Shown here one piece after another: positions 23,718-32,400 of a DNA stretch of 64,000 bases (positions within the stretch are counted from its first letter, which is position 1; every line of letters begins with the position of its first letter). The notes beneath the pieces were generated by a model. It ran no database searches. It was given only the letters and a program-made list of their open reading frames with translations, and was not told the origin of the DNA. A program made the position numbers and the translations under genes. Location: assembly GCA_045600945.1 (NCBI GenBank), contig JAZRYX010000006.1, positions 6,644-70,643 on the forward strand, given 5' to 3'. The stretch comes from Darwinimomas sp045600945. GTDB taxonomy: Bacteria; Bacillota; Clostridia; Lachnospirales; Lachnospiraceae.

Positions 23718-24018
23718 GTCAATCATTCCGGGAGGAGAAGACCGCAGGTGCTGGATATGTGACCGGATGGGATACGAGACCACCAGAGGACTGCATAAGC
23801 ACCATATTATATACGGCAGAGGCCGAAGAGAGTTATCAGAACACTGGGGGCTTCACGTGAAACTTTGCTATATGCACCACGAGGACTCAAAATACGGAGT
23901 TCATTCTGCAAATACTCAATGGAATGAGATTTTGAAGCAGACGGCGCAGCGCGAATTCGAGCGACAAAAAGGAAACAGAGAAGATTTTATCAGGATATTC
24001 GGAAAATCATATTTATAA
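23710..24018 (+). CDS. HNH-like zinc-binding protein
   Basis: The 102-residue product has CWICD near residue 14 and a core GLHKHHIIYGRGRRE...LCYMHHE, the arrangement of small phage HNH-type nucleases, possibly recombination-related. It starts at ATG 23710 inside the end of the RNase H-like gene (8-bp overlap). Function is inferred from the Cys/His layout only. Confidence 0.6.
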   Translation: MSKSIIPGGEDRRCWICDRMGYETTRGLHKHHIIYGRGRRELSEHWGLHVKLCYMHHEDSKYGVHSANTQWNEILKQTAQREFERQKGNREDFIRIFGKSYL

Positions 24019-24037
24019 AAGCAAAAGGAGACGAAGT

Positions 24038-25465
24038 ATGGAAAACATTCAGATGATCCCGGTCGGACAACTGCATCCGCATCCGGACAACCCGAGGAAA
24101 AGCCTCGGAGACCTTACGGAACTGACCGCATCGATTAAGGCAAACGGCATATTCCAGAATTTGACGGTAGTAAAAGAAGGATACGAAAGTTACATAGTCA
24201 TTATCGGGCACAGGAGGCTGGCGGCGGCCAAGGCAGCGGGACTGACAGAATTGCCGTGTGCAATCGTCGAGATGAGCAAACAGGAACAGTTCAAAACAAT
24301 GATGGTCGAGAACATGCAGCGAGCAGACCTCACGCCGATAGAACAGGCAGACGGAATGCAGATGATGCTTGATTTAGGATACTCAAAAGAACAGATCAGC
24401 GAAGAAACCGGATTCTCACGCACTACGATTACTCACCGACTGAAGATGAGAGAACTGAACCGAAAGAAGCTGCAGGCTGCAGAAGTAAGAGGCGGCACGA
24501 TTTCCGACTACATCATGCTTGAGAAGATAAAGGACCCCAAGCGAAGGAATGAAGTCCTTGAATATATCGGGACAGTAAACTTCCGGAACGAACTCGAATA
24601 CGCAATAGATGAAGAGCGCAGGGAAGCAGAAAGAGATAGGATAGTTGAGATAGTTAAGGGCTTTGCAAAAGAAGTCAAAACCCAAAATTCATGGGTTACA
24701 CCGAAGGGATATACGTGCGAGAAAGGATATTGGCTCAACGATAACAGACAAAAGATTGAAATCCCAAAAGATGGCAAGGACAGAGTATATACAGTATCGG
24801 ATATGTACGTCAAGGTGTACACCAAAGAAGAGATAACGAAAAAAACGAACGCAGAGGTCGAAAAAGAGAGAATCAAAAAAAACTATGAAGCATGGGTAAA
24901 ACAGACCAAAAAGCAGCTTGACGAGATATCAGATAGGCACAAGAGGCTCAGAATGGAATTTATCCGGGACTTCTCAGCATTCGGGCCAAACATCAAAAAG
25001 ATACATGAGTTCGCCGCAATAGTGCTGATCAATCCGGAAAGCCGCTACGGACCAAGTGCCAATAAAGATATAGTCGAGGATTTATGCGGACTTGAGAAGA
25101 GAAAAGATAAATATTTTCAGCTCAAATACAAAGACTGCAAGAATTATGCAGGAGAAAATCCGGACAAGGCGATGCTTATAGGCCTCTGCGCCACAGTTGA
25201 AGACACCTACAATTTTGAATATTACTACAAAAATTACAAGGCACCGACAGTCCGGATCTGTAACGAATACACAGTATATACAATCGGATTCAATGAAAAT
25301 CAATACAGAGACGCTTACATGGGTTTCCTGCAGAGTATCGGTTATGAAATGTCACAGGAAGAAAAGAGAATGAATTCCGGAGAACTTATCAGAGACCTGC
25401 TCGCAACAGCTCCCGCGACAAGCCTCAAAGAAGAGAAGAAGGGGAAAAGCCATGGAGAAAAGTAA
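24038..25465 (+). CDS. ParB/Spo0J-like nuclease-domain protein
   Basis: The N-terminal part has the ParB catalytic-type segments PHPDNPRKSLGDL, then GHRRLAAAKAAGL and ENMQRADLTPIEQA. A helix-turn-helix (YSKEQISEETGFSRTTITHRL) and a long charged C-terminal region follow. Phage copies are usually not partition proteins but act with replication or DNA modification. The second half (about 230-475) is unassigned, with Cys, Tyr and Lys clusters. It is the longest gene of the early region. Confidence 0.85.
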   Translation: MENIQMIPVGQLHPHPDNPRKSLGDLTELTASIKANGIFQNLTVVKEGYESYIVIIGHRRLAAAKAAGLTELPCAIVEMSKQEQFKTMMVENMQRADLTPIEQADGMQMMLDLGYSKEQISEETGFSRTTITHRLKMRELNRKKLQAAEVRGGTISDYIMLEKIKDPKRRNEVLEYIGTVNFRNELEYAIDEERREAERDRIVEIVKGFAKEVKTQNSWVTPKGYTCEKGYWLNDNRQKIEIPKDGKDRVYTVSDMYVKVYTKEEITKKTNAEVEKERIKKNYEAWVKQTKKQLDEISDRHKRLRMEFIRDFSAFGPNIKKIHEFAAIVLINPESRYGPSANKDIVEDLCGLEKRKDKYFQLKYKDCKNYAGENPDKAMLIGLCATVEDTYNFEYYYKNYKAPTVRICNEYTVYTIGFNENQYRDAYMGFLQSIGYEMSQEEKRMNSGELIRDLLATAPATSLKEEKKGKSHGEK

Positions 25466-25715
25466 TCTGCAGATCGCAGCGGAAATGTTGATCGGAGGGG
25501 AAATAGACGTGGCCGAAGCCGTGATAAGAAGCAATGCGGCAGCGGTGGACCACATCATATATCGGGAAAATCAACCGATATTAGGGACATGCCCGGTATG
25601 TAAAGGGGTCGTGGGACGCGAAGAACAATGGTGCAGCTGGTGCGGACAAAAGTTAGACTGGCCGAAAGAGTACAGCAGAGAGGAGAAAGAATGTACATCA
25701 ATCCAATTGCGGTAG
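25452..25715 (+). CDS. Small zinc-ribbon phage protein
   Basis: The 87-residue product carries CPVCKG and CSWCGQ, one zinc-ribbon knuckle pair, after a helical N-terminal half. The start overlaps the ParB-like gene by 14 bp. Function is unknown; such ribbons occur in many small phage proteins. Confidence 0.55.
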   Translation: MEKSNLQIAAEMLIGGEIDVAEAVIRSNAAAVDHIIYRENQPILGTCPVCKGVVGREEQWCSWCGQKLDWPKEYSREEKECTSIQLR

Positions 25716-25801
25716 GTTTTTTTATCGGATTCATAGTCGGAGCAGCAACAATTGTGACAATTGCCGTGCTTTTATCGAAAAGAGGGAAGAAAGATGATTA
25801 A
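25691..25801 (+). CDS. 36-residue single-helix membrane peptide
   Basis: ATG follows GAGGAGAAAGA. The peptide has one hydrophobic helix (AVGFFIGFIVGAATIVTIAV) and a basic end. It resembles short DUF3789-type phage peptides. It overlaps the genes on both sides by a few bases, a sign of real coupled translation. Confidence 0.55.
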   Translation: MYINPIAVGFFIGFIVGAATIVTIAVLLSKRGKKDD

Positions 25802-26090
25802 ATGCCCGGACTGCGGATACGACACGAGAGTGTATGAATCGAGAAGATCAGAAGATGGAAACACAGCAATCAGAAGACGCGAATGCTTAAAATGCAGGAA
25901 GCGATTCAAGACAGCAGAAACGATCACGGAACACCCGAAAGCGACGGAATATATCATAGCAGGCGGGATCCGAATCAAAGCAAGGTATGACAGCTACGGA
26001 AAGACGGAAGTCACGAGACAGTTTATGGAGCAGGTAATCATACCGGCATTAGAGAAATGCTTAATAAAAAAGCCATTAGAAACCCCATAA
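25794..26090 (+). CDS. NrdR-like zinc-ribbon phage protein
   Basis: The 98-residue product starts with IKCPDCGYDTRVYESRRSED and has CLKCRKRFKTAE. This is the same zinc ribbon as the nrd repressor NrdR and many phage late regulators. It lacks the NrdR ATP-cone. ATG at 25794 overlaps the membrane peptide stop. A DNA-binding regulatory role is likely but not shown. Confidence 0.65.
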   Translation: MIKCPDCGYDTRVYESRRSEDGNTAIRRRECLKCRKRFKTAETITEHPKATEYIIAGGIRIKARYDSYGKTEVTRQFMEQVIIPALEKCLIKKPLETP

Positions 26091-26098
26091 AAACACAC

Positions 26099-26152
26099 GC
26101 CGGCAGACACGGAACCAAACCTCCGGAATAATATGTCGCAAACGCTGCCGGC
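26099..26152. repeat. Inverted repeat in the 26.1 kb intergenic gap
   Basis: GCCGGCAG (26099-26106) and CTGCCGGC (26145-26152) could form an 8-bp GC stem closing a 38-base loop. It sits in the only noncoding gap of this gene run, just before a GAAAGGAG ribosome-binding site. No T-run follows. Confidence 0.5.
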
Positions 26153-26167
26153 AGAAAGGAGAAAACG

Positions 26168-26359
26168 ATGTTCGAGAAGATACTGGGAAAGATAAACAAA
26201 AGCTACAGTGATGGAATCAAAACAGCGAAGGGATTTAGAGGTAATCCGCACGAACCGGAATACTTCGGAGGATCATGGGAGAGAAGAAAGAGACACTTCC
26301 GCAGAAAAGCATGGTACAACGGCAGCGGAATAGTGAGCGCAAGCAGCAAAAGGAGGTAA
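26168..26359 (+). CDS. Small basic phage protein, function unknown
   Basis: The 63-residue product is rich in Arg, Lys, Gly and Trp (WERRKRHFRRKAWYN) and could bind nucleic acid. AAAGGAG stands before the ATG. I recognise no family. Confidence 0.5.
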   Translation: MFEKILGKINKSYSDGIKTAKGFRGNPHEPEYFGGSWERRKRHFRRKAWYNGSGIVSASSKRR

Positions 26360-26364
26360 GAGCG

Positions 26365-26718
26365 ATGATAGAAACCAAAGGAGCCTGCAGATTCTGCGGC
26401 CAGATAACGATAGTCAAGGTACCAGACGATGCAACAAAGGAAGAAATCGACGAAAAGGCAACGCTGGACTGCAACTGCAGAGAAGCGTGCGCATATCAGA
26501 ATAGACTGAAATTCGTGGAGAAAGCCGAAGACGCGATAGATACACTTATCGAGAACGAAGACATCAACAAGATCATAAAAGAGCTTGCAAAATACATAGC
26601 TGAACACAAGATGGCAACGGTCACGATCACACAGGGCGAGAGAAAATACGCTCTTTCGAGAGGCAAGGAAGGCCCGAAGGTATCGAGCACTTTAACCCAC
26701 AAAGAGACCATCGAATGA
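26365..26718 (+). CDS. Small phage protein with N-terminal cysteine cluster
   Basis: The 117-residue product has CRFCG near residue 8 and CNCREAC near 35, then a charged helical C-terminal half. GGAGGT precedes the chosen ATG; longer upstream frames lack a site. A zinc-binding role is likely; the function is unknown. Confidence 0.55.
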   Translation: MIETKGACRFCGQITIVKVPDDATKEEIDEKATLDCNCREACAYQNRLKFVEKAEDAIDTLIENEDINKIIKELAKYIAEHKMATVTITQGERKYALSRGKEGPKVSSTLTHKETIE

Positions 26719-26726
26719 GGTAAACC

Positions 26727-27158
26727 ATGAAAGCAAAGAGATATCTGAACCAGATTAGATGGCTGACCATTGAAATTGAATCCCGGAAAGAAGAACTTCA
26801 GCGGATCCGGGAGGAGACCTACGAAATCACATCCGGAAGAGACGGACCGAGAGTGAATACATCCGGACACAGTTCAAAGACTGAAAGAGCGGCGATAAAA
26901 CTTGTAGAAGCGCAGGAACGGCTGGAGCGGGTAATATTAAAGCGCGAAAAAATCCGCGAGGAGATAGAGGCTGATATATCCGCTCTGCCGGATCCGGCAG
27001 AAAGAACGGTGCTTCTGTTAAGATACCGGGAATTGCTGAGCTGGGAAGAATTAGCGGACAGGATACATTACACCGCACGGACGGCGCAGCGGATCCACGG
27101 CAGGGCACTGGCAAGCATGGAAACAATACTGCAGAAAAGAGGGAAAGAAAATGTATGA
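26727..27158 (+). CDS. Sigma-like phage transcription regulator (DUF1492/ArpU type)
   Basis: The protein (143 residues) has a long N-terminal coiled coil (about 5-90). A C-terminal sigma region 4-like helix-turn-helix follows: AERTVLLLRYRELLSWEELADRIHY, then TARTAQRIHGRAL. Phage proteins of this design switch on late genes. It lies before the DNA modification genes and 3 kb upstream of terminase, the usual place for a late activator. Confidence 0.7.
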   Translation: MKAKRYLNQIRWLTIEIESRKEELQRIREETYEITSGRDGPRVNTSGHSSKTERAAIKLVEAQERLERVILKREKIREEIEADISALPDPAERTVLLLRYRELLSWEELADRIHYTARTAQRIHGRALASMETILQKRGKENV

Positions 27159-28017
27159 GAAAGTAAATCCAATGCATCCGGACAAGATAGCGGACAGAAT
27201 AGCAGGAGCCATGGTAGACATGGCATACAGAGATCAGGAGAATCCTAAGGTGGCGATCGAGGTACTGATAGGACACGGCGATTGCCATATCATCACAGAG
27301 TCTTCAGTAGACTTTGACTTTGACGAAGTATGGGCAGCGGTTAAGAGGATTTCGGGAGTAGAAGATATCGGACTGTATATGCGGAATGTCGAGCAGGATA
27401 GCATCCTCGCCAAAAACCAGGAAGAGGGATTCAGATGCGGAGATAACGGCATATTCAGAGGATGCAGGGTCTCAAAAGAACAGCAAGATCTTACAAACCT
27501 TGCCGGATTGATCTACAAAGAAGTACCGAAGGATGGCAAGTACCTGGCAGATGAAACAAAAATAGTAATATGCCAGAGCGGAGACGAGGTAAAAGTTGCG
27601 CAGACATTGGAAAAGAACTTAATCTCTACACCGGAATTGTATTTGAATCCGCTCGGACCATGGAAGGGCGGTATAGACACGGATACGGGAGCAACGAACA
27701 GAAAGATCGGAAGCGATATGGGCGACGCAGCGACCGGAGGAGGCCTTCACGGGAAAGACCTATCAAAAGCAGACGTGTCAATGAATATCTTTTTGCACAT
27801 GTTCACGAACGGCAAGAGGACGAGAGACACAATGATGGCTGAAGCATCATGTGCGATTGGAGATAGAAACGTTCAGATCAAAACAATATTTCCGTTGCAT
27901 GTGGAGGGCATTGAGCTGCCATATTGCGATATCGTCGAAAGCGCACGCAAATACATAGAATCAATCGGAGGCTTCGAAAAGTTCGCAGAGTGGGGATTGA
28001 TAAGACCGGAGGAGTGA
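27151..28017 (+). CDS. metK: Phage S-adenosylmethionine synthetase, shortened
   Basis: The chain starts EKVNPMHPDKIADRIAGAM, matching the MetK N-terminal ATP/methionine loop. It carries GGIDTDTGATNRKIGSDMG followed by GGGLHGKDLSKADVS, the glycine-rich central and active-site loops. It would make S-adenosylmethionine from methionine and ATP. At 288 residues it is about 100 shorter than bacterial MetK (about 380-400), with losses mainly in the first and last thirds. ATG overlaps the previous gene by 8 bp. A DNA methyltransferase follows one gene later, which suggests the phage supplies its own methyl donor. Confidence 0.85.
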   Translation: MYEKVNPMHPDKIADRIAGAMVDMAYRDQENPKVAIEVLIGHGDCHIITESSVDFDFDEVWAAVKRISGVEDIGLYMRNVEQDSILAKNQEEGFRCGDNGIFRGCRVSKEQQDLTNLAGLIYKEVPKDGKYLADETKIVICQSGDEVKVAQTLEKNLISTPELYLNPLGPWKGGIDTDTGATNRKIGSDMGDAATGGGLHGKDLSKADVSMNIFLHMFTNGKRTRDTMMAEASCAIGDRNVQIKTIFPLHVEGIELPYCDIVESARKYIESIGGFEKFAEWGLIRPEE

Positions 28018-28319
28018 TGAACAAAAGACAAAAGAATAAGATTCTGAGAAGGAAGCAAGAAATCGAGCAGATGGTAACCATGGCCGAAACAATGGAAACA
28101 GCCACTGGCCTTTTGGTGAAAGCAACAGAAGCCATACAAAAGAACATCAAAGAATGCATAGAAAGCGTGAAAGTCACATTAAACACATTTTTGGAAGAAG
28201 TAAGGACAATGCCGGATGAAAGATTTGCAGAGATAATACAGGACGAAAGACTGGATGATGAGCAAAGGGCAATGCTGCGAATTATTAGATCCGGAAAGGA
28301 GGCGGGATGGGAAAAATAA
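28017..28319 (+). CDS. Small helical phage protein, function unknown
   Basis: The 100-residue product is nearly all helix with heptad-like spacing and a basic start. It is preceded by GGAGG. The start overlaps metK by one base and the end overlaps the methyltransferase gene by 13 bp. I recognise no family. Confidence 0.5.
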   Translation: MNKRQKNKILRRKQEIEQMVTMAETMETATGLLVKATEAIQKNIKECIESVKVTLNTFLEEVRTMPDERFAEIIQDERLDDEQRAMLRIIRSGKEAGWEK

Positions 28320-29485
28320 AACAATTCGAAACAATAAGCATAGATAAGCTAAAACCATACAAAAAGAACGCCCGAAAACATAGCAAGAGTCAAATTAAAC
28401 TGATCGCGAAAAGCATAAAAGAATTCGGGTTCATAAGCCCGTGTTTGATAGATCAAGAGGAGAATATAATCGCCGGGCATGGAAGAATTGAAGCGGCAAA
28501 GACAATCGGCATGAAAGAAGTGCCATGTCTGAGAATAGAAGACCTGACACCTGACCAGATCAAAGCGTATATTCTGGCAGACAACCGTTTGACAGAGCTG
28601 GGAGGGTGGAATTTTGACATAGTAAAAACAGAAATTGAAGAACTAAACATGTCGGCATTTGATATTGAACTGACCGGATTCTTTTCAAACGGCGCAGACT
28701 GGTTCGAAGAACATGAAACAGGAGAAGAAGCAGACAACGAAGAATATGCCGAGTTTCTTCAAAAGTTCGAGAAAGAGTTCACAACAGACGACTGTTACAC
28801 TCCGGAAATAATCTACGAGGCAGTAGCTAACTGGGTGGCACAGGAATATAAACTGAGTCGGGAGAATTTTGTTCGACCGTTCTATCCGGGAGGAGACTAT
28901 GAACAACAGATATACAAATCGACTGATATTGTGGTGGATAATCCACCGTTCAGTCTGCAGTCAAAAATAGTCAAATTTTATGTTCAAAATGGAATTCGAT
29001 TCTTTTTGTTCTGCTCAGGCATGACAGGGCTGCAGACAACAAAATACGGCGCACAACTACTGGCGACAGGAAATACGTTAACTTACGAGAATAAAGCAGC
29101 AGTTCCGACATCCTTCATCACCAATATGGAACCGGATGACATTGTGATCAGAAGTGCGCCGAGCCTGTGGGCGGCAATAAATGAAGCAGAAAAAGAGAAC
29201 CGGAAAGGATTCAATAGGGAATTGAACAAAAACGAATACCCGCTTGAAGTCTTAACGGTGGCGATGGCTAATAGATATTCGAGGTACGGCGTTGATTTCC
29301 GTGTAAACAGATGCGAGACCATGCTAATAGATGAGCTTGATGCTCAGAAGGAAAACAAAGTGGCAATATACGGGAAAGGGCTGCTAATATCGGAGAAGGC
29401 GGCAGCGGAGAAGGCGGCAGCGACAAAATGGGAACTTAGTGAGAGGGAAAAGGAAATAGTACAGAAGTTATCGCCAAAATGTTAA
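28307..29485 (+). CDS. ParB-N domain fused to adenine DNA methyltransferase
   Basis: Residues 1-110 form a ParB N-terminal domain (AGHGRIEAAKTIGMKEVP, ILADNRLTELGGW). From about 165 on, a methyltransferase-like domain carries DNPPF (about 211-215), the catalytic motif of N6-adenine or N4-cytosine methyltransferases. The SAM-binding motif is not obvious at its usual place. Such fusions are common in phages and protect the genome from restriction. It lies directly after the SAM synthetase. Confidence 0.8.
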   Translation: MGKIKQFETISIDKLKPYKKNARKHSKSQIKLIAKSIKEFGFISPCLIDQEENIIAGHGRIEAAKTIGMKEVPCLRIEDLTPDQIKAYILADNRLTELGGWNFDIVKTEIEELNMSAFDIELTGFFSNGADWFEEHETGEEADNEEYAEFLQKFEKEFTTDDCYTPEIIYEAVANWVAQEYKLSRENFVRPFYPGGDYEQQIYKSTDIVVDNPPFSLQSKIVKFYVQNGIRFFLFCSGMTGLQTTKYGAQLLATGNTLTYENKAAVPTSFITNMEPDDIVIRSAPSLWAAINEAEKENRKGFNRELNKNEYPLEVLTVAMANRYSRYGVDFRVNRCETMLIDELDAQKENKVAIYGKGLLISEKAAAEKAAATKWELSEREKEIVQKLSPKC

Positions 29486-29642
29486 TCACAAAACAATGGC
29501 GAGTTTAACCCATTGAGGAAAAATCGTCGCACAATGTCGCACCGTAAAGTGTTACATTGATATTGCAAGGTCATCCTTCAAGACTTTGTCTCCGGGACAT
29601 GAGGGCAGCCGATACAATCGGTCTGTCCTCTTTGGATTTAAG

Positions 29643-29906
29643 ATGGACGATTTCAATTACAACTGCAAAAAATGGAAAGATAAAGCAGCGCACATCATGC
29701 ACAGAGATAAGTACGTCTGCCAGAACTGCAAACGGTATGGACGGATCACGGCTGCACAGCAGGTGCATCACATAAAGCATGTGGACGAATATCCGGAACT
29801 CGCATACAAAGACGACAACCTTATCTCTTTATGTAACAAATGCCATCAGAAGCAGCATCCGGAGAAAACGAAGAAATTAAACAGGAGATACGGGTGGAAG
29901 ATTTAA
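29643..29906 (+). CDS. HNH endonuclease next to the terminase genes
   Basis: The 87-residue product has the classic HNH layout: CQNCKRYGRI, then QVHHIKHVDEYP, then NLISLCNKCHQKQH. HNH nucleases at this position assist cos-type DNA packaging in HK97-like phages. I use the ATG at 29643; a TTG at 29586 would add 19 residues, and neither has a strong ribosome-binding site. Confidence 0.8.
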   Translation: MDDFNYNCKKWKDKAAHIMHRDKYVCQNCKRYGRITAAQQVHHIKHVDEYPELAYKDDNLISLCNKCHQKQHPEKTKKLNRRYGWKI

Positions 29907-30178
29907 TCCAGAGAATAAAAGAAGCAAAAGACATGATCATGCGCGGGGACAGCCACGCAATCGACAAGCTCAATGAAGCTGCGGGTATAGCAGACAGCAT
30001 CAAAGAGGAAATCGAAGCAATCATGACAAATAAAACGATGAGCGCGGGAGAATTCATCGGATTACCGGACGGAAAGATAATAAATTTCAACGGAACCGTC
30101 GAAAAATTATTTTTTTATCTCGATGGACAAAAAATGAACCCGCCCTCCTCAATTTGTGACCCTGAAAATAATCGGTAA
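29894..30178 (+). CDS. Small phage protein, function unknown
   Basis: The frame runs from an ATG at 29840 or, better, the GTG at 29894, which follows AGGAG. The 94-residue product begins with a charged helix (VEDLIQRIKEAKDMIMRGD) and ends with a beta-rich part. It overlaps the HNH gene by 13 bp. I recognise no family. Confidence 0.45.
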   Translation: MEDLIQRIKEAKDMIMRGDSHAIDKLNEAAGIADSIKEEIEAIMTNKTMSAGEFIGLPDGKIINFNGTVEKLFFYLDGQKMNPPSSICDPENNR

Positions 30179-30314
30179 GTGCGGGTACTGGGGCTTCCAA
30201 CCGCGCGGGAAAATCCAGAAAAAGGGGAAAATTTAAAAATATTCATTTTATGCGCGCATACGCGTGCATGAAGGGAAAACCCGAAAAAAGGGAGAAAAAA
30301 GGTGCTTTTTAAGG

Positions 30315-30674
30315 ATGAAGGCAGAAACGTGGCAAACAAGAATCACAAAAGCGTGCGAAATGGCCGGAACATACCGGTCATACTTTGATGAGCCGATAAA
30401 AACGCTGGCAGGCATCCTCGAAAAAAGGGATGAAGCAGAGAAGCAATTCAAGATTACAGGAGGCCAACCGGTGGTCGCGCACACGAACAAGAACGGAAGC
30501 ACGAACATAGTCAAAAATCCGGTCATGGCAGTCTGGTGCGACTTAAACGCACTGGCCCTCAGCTATTGGCGGGACCTTGGACTGACACCGGCAGGCCTTA
30601 AAAAGCTGGATGATAACGCCCTGAAGCAGAAGAAGGGCAATGCACTGGCGGAGGCTTTGCGGGAACTTGCATAG
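30315..30674 (+). CDS. Terminase small subunit, P27 family
   Basis: The 119-residue product has the P27-family layout: a helical first half (YRSYFDEPIKTLAGILEKR), a beta segment (TNIVKNPVMAVW) and the conserved end (ALALSYWRDLGLTPAGLKKL). It recognises the packaging site and guides the large subunit. AAGG precedes the ATG; longer upstream frames are unlikely. It overlaps TerL by 35 bp. Confidence 0.85.
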   Translation: MKAETWQTRITKACEMAGTYRSYFDEPIKTLAGILEKRDEAEKQFKITGGQPVVAHTNKNGSTNIVKNPVMAVWCDLNALALSYWRDLGLTPAGLKKLDDNALKQKKGNALAEALRELA

Positions 30675-32400
30675 AGATTACAAAAAAATCACAAAAGAAT
30701 ATGTCGAGAGCGTGATATCCGGAAAGAAGCTGGCCGGCAAGGAAATAAAACAGGCCTGCGAGAGATACCAGGAAGACCTGAAAAGGGAAGACCTGACATT
30801 CAGCTCCAAAGACGCGGATCTCGTGATCGGCATAATCGAAAAAATAATGGTACACGAACAAGGCGAGGACATGAGCGGCAGACCGCTGATGAACACGCCT
30901 TTTATATTGCAACCATGGCAGGTCTTCTGCACATACAACATAGTTGGATTCAAGAAAAAAGGGACGCAGGAACGCAGATACAAAGAGGCGTTCATATTTG
31001 TCCCCAGAAAGAACGGCAAGACAAGCTGGGTCGGCGGTCTGGCATGGGGACTGGCCATTTTAGAGAGACGCTCCGGATCGGTGGTTTACATCGTAGCCGG
31101 CAGCTTAAAACAGGCATGTCAAAGTTTCGAGTTTATTCTGTTTTCACTTAATGAAAAGGGCATTATAGAGGATTTCAGAATCCGGAACAACAACGCGGAG
31201 CATTCGCTATATTATGAGTTCCTCGATGAGGACGGAAACGTATGCGGAACGATAAAGATTGAAGCCTTAGCAGCAAACCCAGATACACAGGACTCGTTCA
31301 ACTGCAATATTGCAATAGCAGACGAGATACACACATTCAAAAAAGCAGCACAATACAACCGCTTCAAGGAAGCGATGAAGGGATATACGAATAAGCTGAT
31401 GATCGGAATCACGACAGCAGGCGACAATCCGAACTCCTTCTGTTACAGAAGACTCGAGTACGCACTCAAAGTCATGAACAAGACCGTAACAGACGATGAA
31501 CTCTTTATCTTCATAGCGAGAGCGGATCAGGACAGCGACGGAAACGTCGATTACACAAATCCGGTGCAGCATGAAAAAGCGAATCCCTCCTACGGATGGA
31601 CGATACGACCAGCAGACATCATGAACGATGCGCTGCAGGCTCAGAACGACCCTCAGCAAAGGAAAGACTTCCTGAGCCGAAGTCTGAACATTTACACGTC
31701 GGCAATGAAGGCGTACTTCGATATCGACGAATTCAGCGCATCAGACGAACAATACGACTGGACACTTGAAGAACTGGCGAGGCTGCCAATCAAGTGGTAC
31801 GGCGGCGCGGACTTATCAAAGCTCCACGACCTCACGGCAGCGGCACTATACGGAAGTTACAAAGACGTGGATATCGTAATCCCTCACGCATTCTTCCCGG
31901 TAGTGGCTGCGCACTTAAAGGCAGAGCAAGACGGAATCCCGCTATTCGGATGGCAGGACGAAGGATGGCTGACAATGTCGAACAACCCGACGGTGAACCA
32001 GGCGGACGTGGTCAACTGGTTCATAGAGATGAGAGACCGGGGATTCAAGATTCAGGAAGTCGGCCACGACCGGAAGTTCTGCAGGGAATATTTCACCGCA
32101 ATGAAAGCGGCCAGATTCAACATAGTGGATCAGCCGCAGTATTACTACTTAAAGAGCGAAGGCTTCCGGCACATAGAAGCCAAAGCCAAAAACAAAAAAC
32201 TGTATTATATGCATTCCGACGCATATCTGTACTGCGTGGGAAATGTAAGAGCAATAGAGAAAACCGACGACATGATCCAGTACGAGAAGGTCGGCCCGAC
32301 AGAACGAATCGATATATTCGATGCGTCCGTATTCGCAGCCGTAAGATATCTCGACAATATGGATCGGTCAAAGAAAGCAAAACAATGGTGGGATGAATGA
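30640..32400 (+). CDS. terL: Terminase large subunit (HK97-type)
   Basis: The protein (586 residues) has the packaging ATPase Walker A PRKNGKTS (about 127-134), a Walker B ending CNIAIADEIHTF, a coupling segment, and a C-terminal RNase H-like nuclease with GGADLSKLHDLTA. It translocates DNA into the prohead and cuts concatemers. The start is inside the small subunit gene and could be a few codons later. ATGA couples it to the portal gene. Confidence 0.95.
   Translation: MHWRRLCGNLHRDYKKITKEYVESVISGKKLAGKEIKQACERYQEDLKREDLTFSSKDADLVIGIIEKIMVHEQGEDMSGRPLMNTPFILQPWQVFCTYNIVGFKKKGTQERRYKEAFIFVPRKNGKTSWVGGLAWGLAILERRSGSVVYIVAGSLKQACQSFEFILFSLNEKGIIEDFRIRNNNAEHSLYYEFLDEDGNVCGTIKIEALAANPDTQDSFNCNIAIADEIHTFKKAAQYNRFKEAMKGYTNKLMIGITTAGDNPNSFCYRRLEYALKVMNKTVTDDELFIFIARADQDSDGNVDYTNPVQHEKANPSYGWTIRPADIMNDALQAQNDPQQRKDFLSRSLNIYTSAMKAYFDIDEFSASDEQYDWTLEELARLPIKWYGGADLSKLHDLTAAALYGSYKDVDIVIPHAFFPVVAAHLKAEQDGIPLFGWQDEGWLTMSNNPTVNQADVVNWFIEMRDRGFKIQEVGHDRKFCREYFTAMKAARFNIVDQPQYYYLKSEGFRHIEAKAKNKKLYYMHSDAYLYCVGNVRAIEKTDDMIQYEKVGPTERIDIFDASVFAAVRYLDNMDRSKKAKQWWDE

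Noticed and set aside
27151..28017. Phage SAM-degrading enzyme
   Set aside because: The motifs (HPDKIAD, glycine-rich loop, GKDLSKADVS) are those of SAM synthetase, not of SAM lyase or hydrolase.
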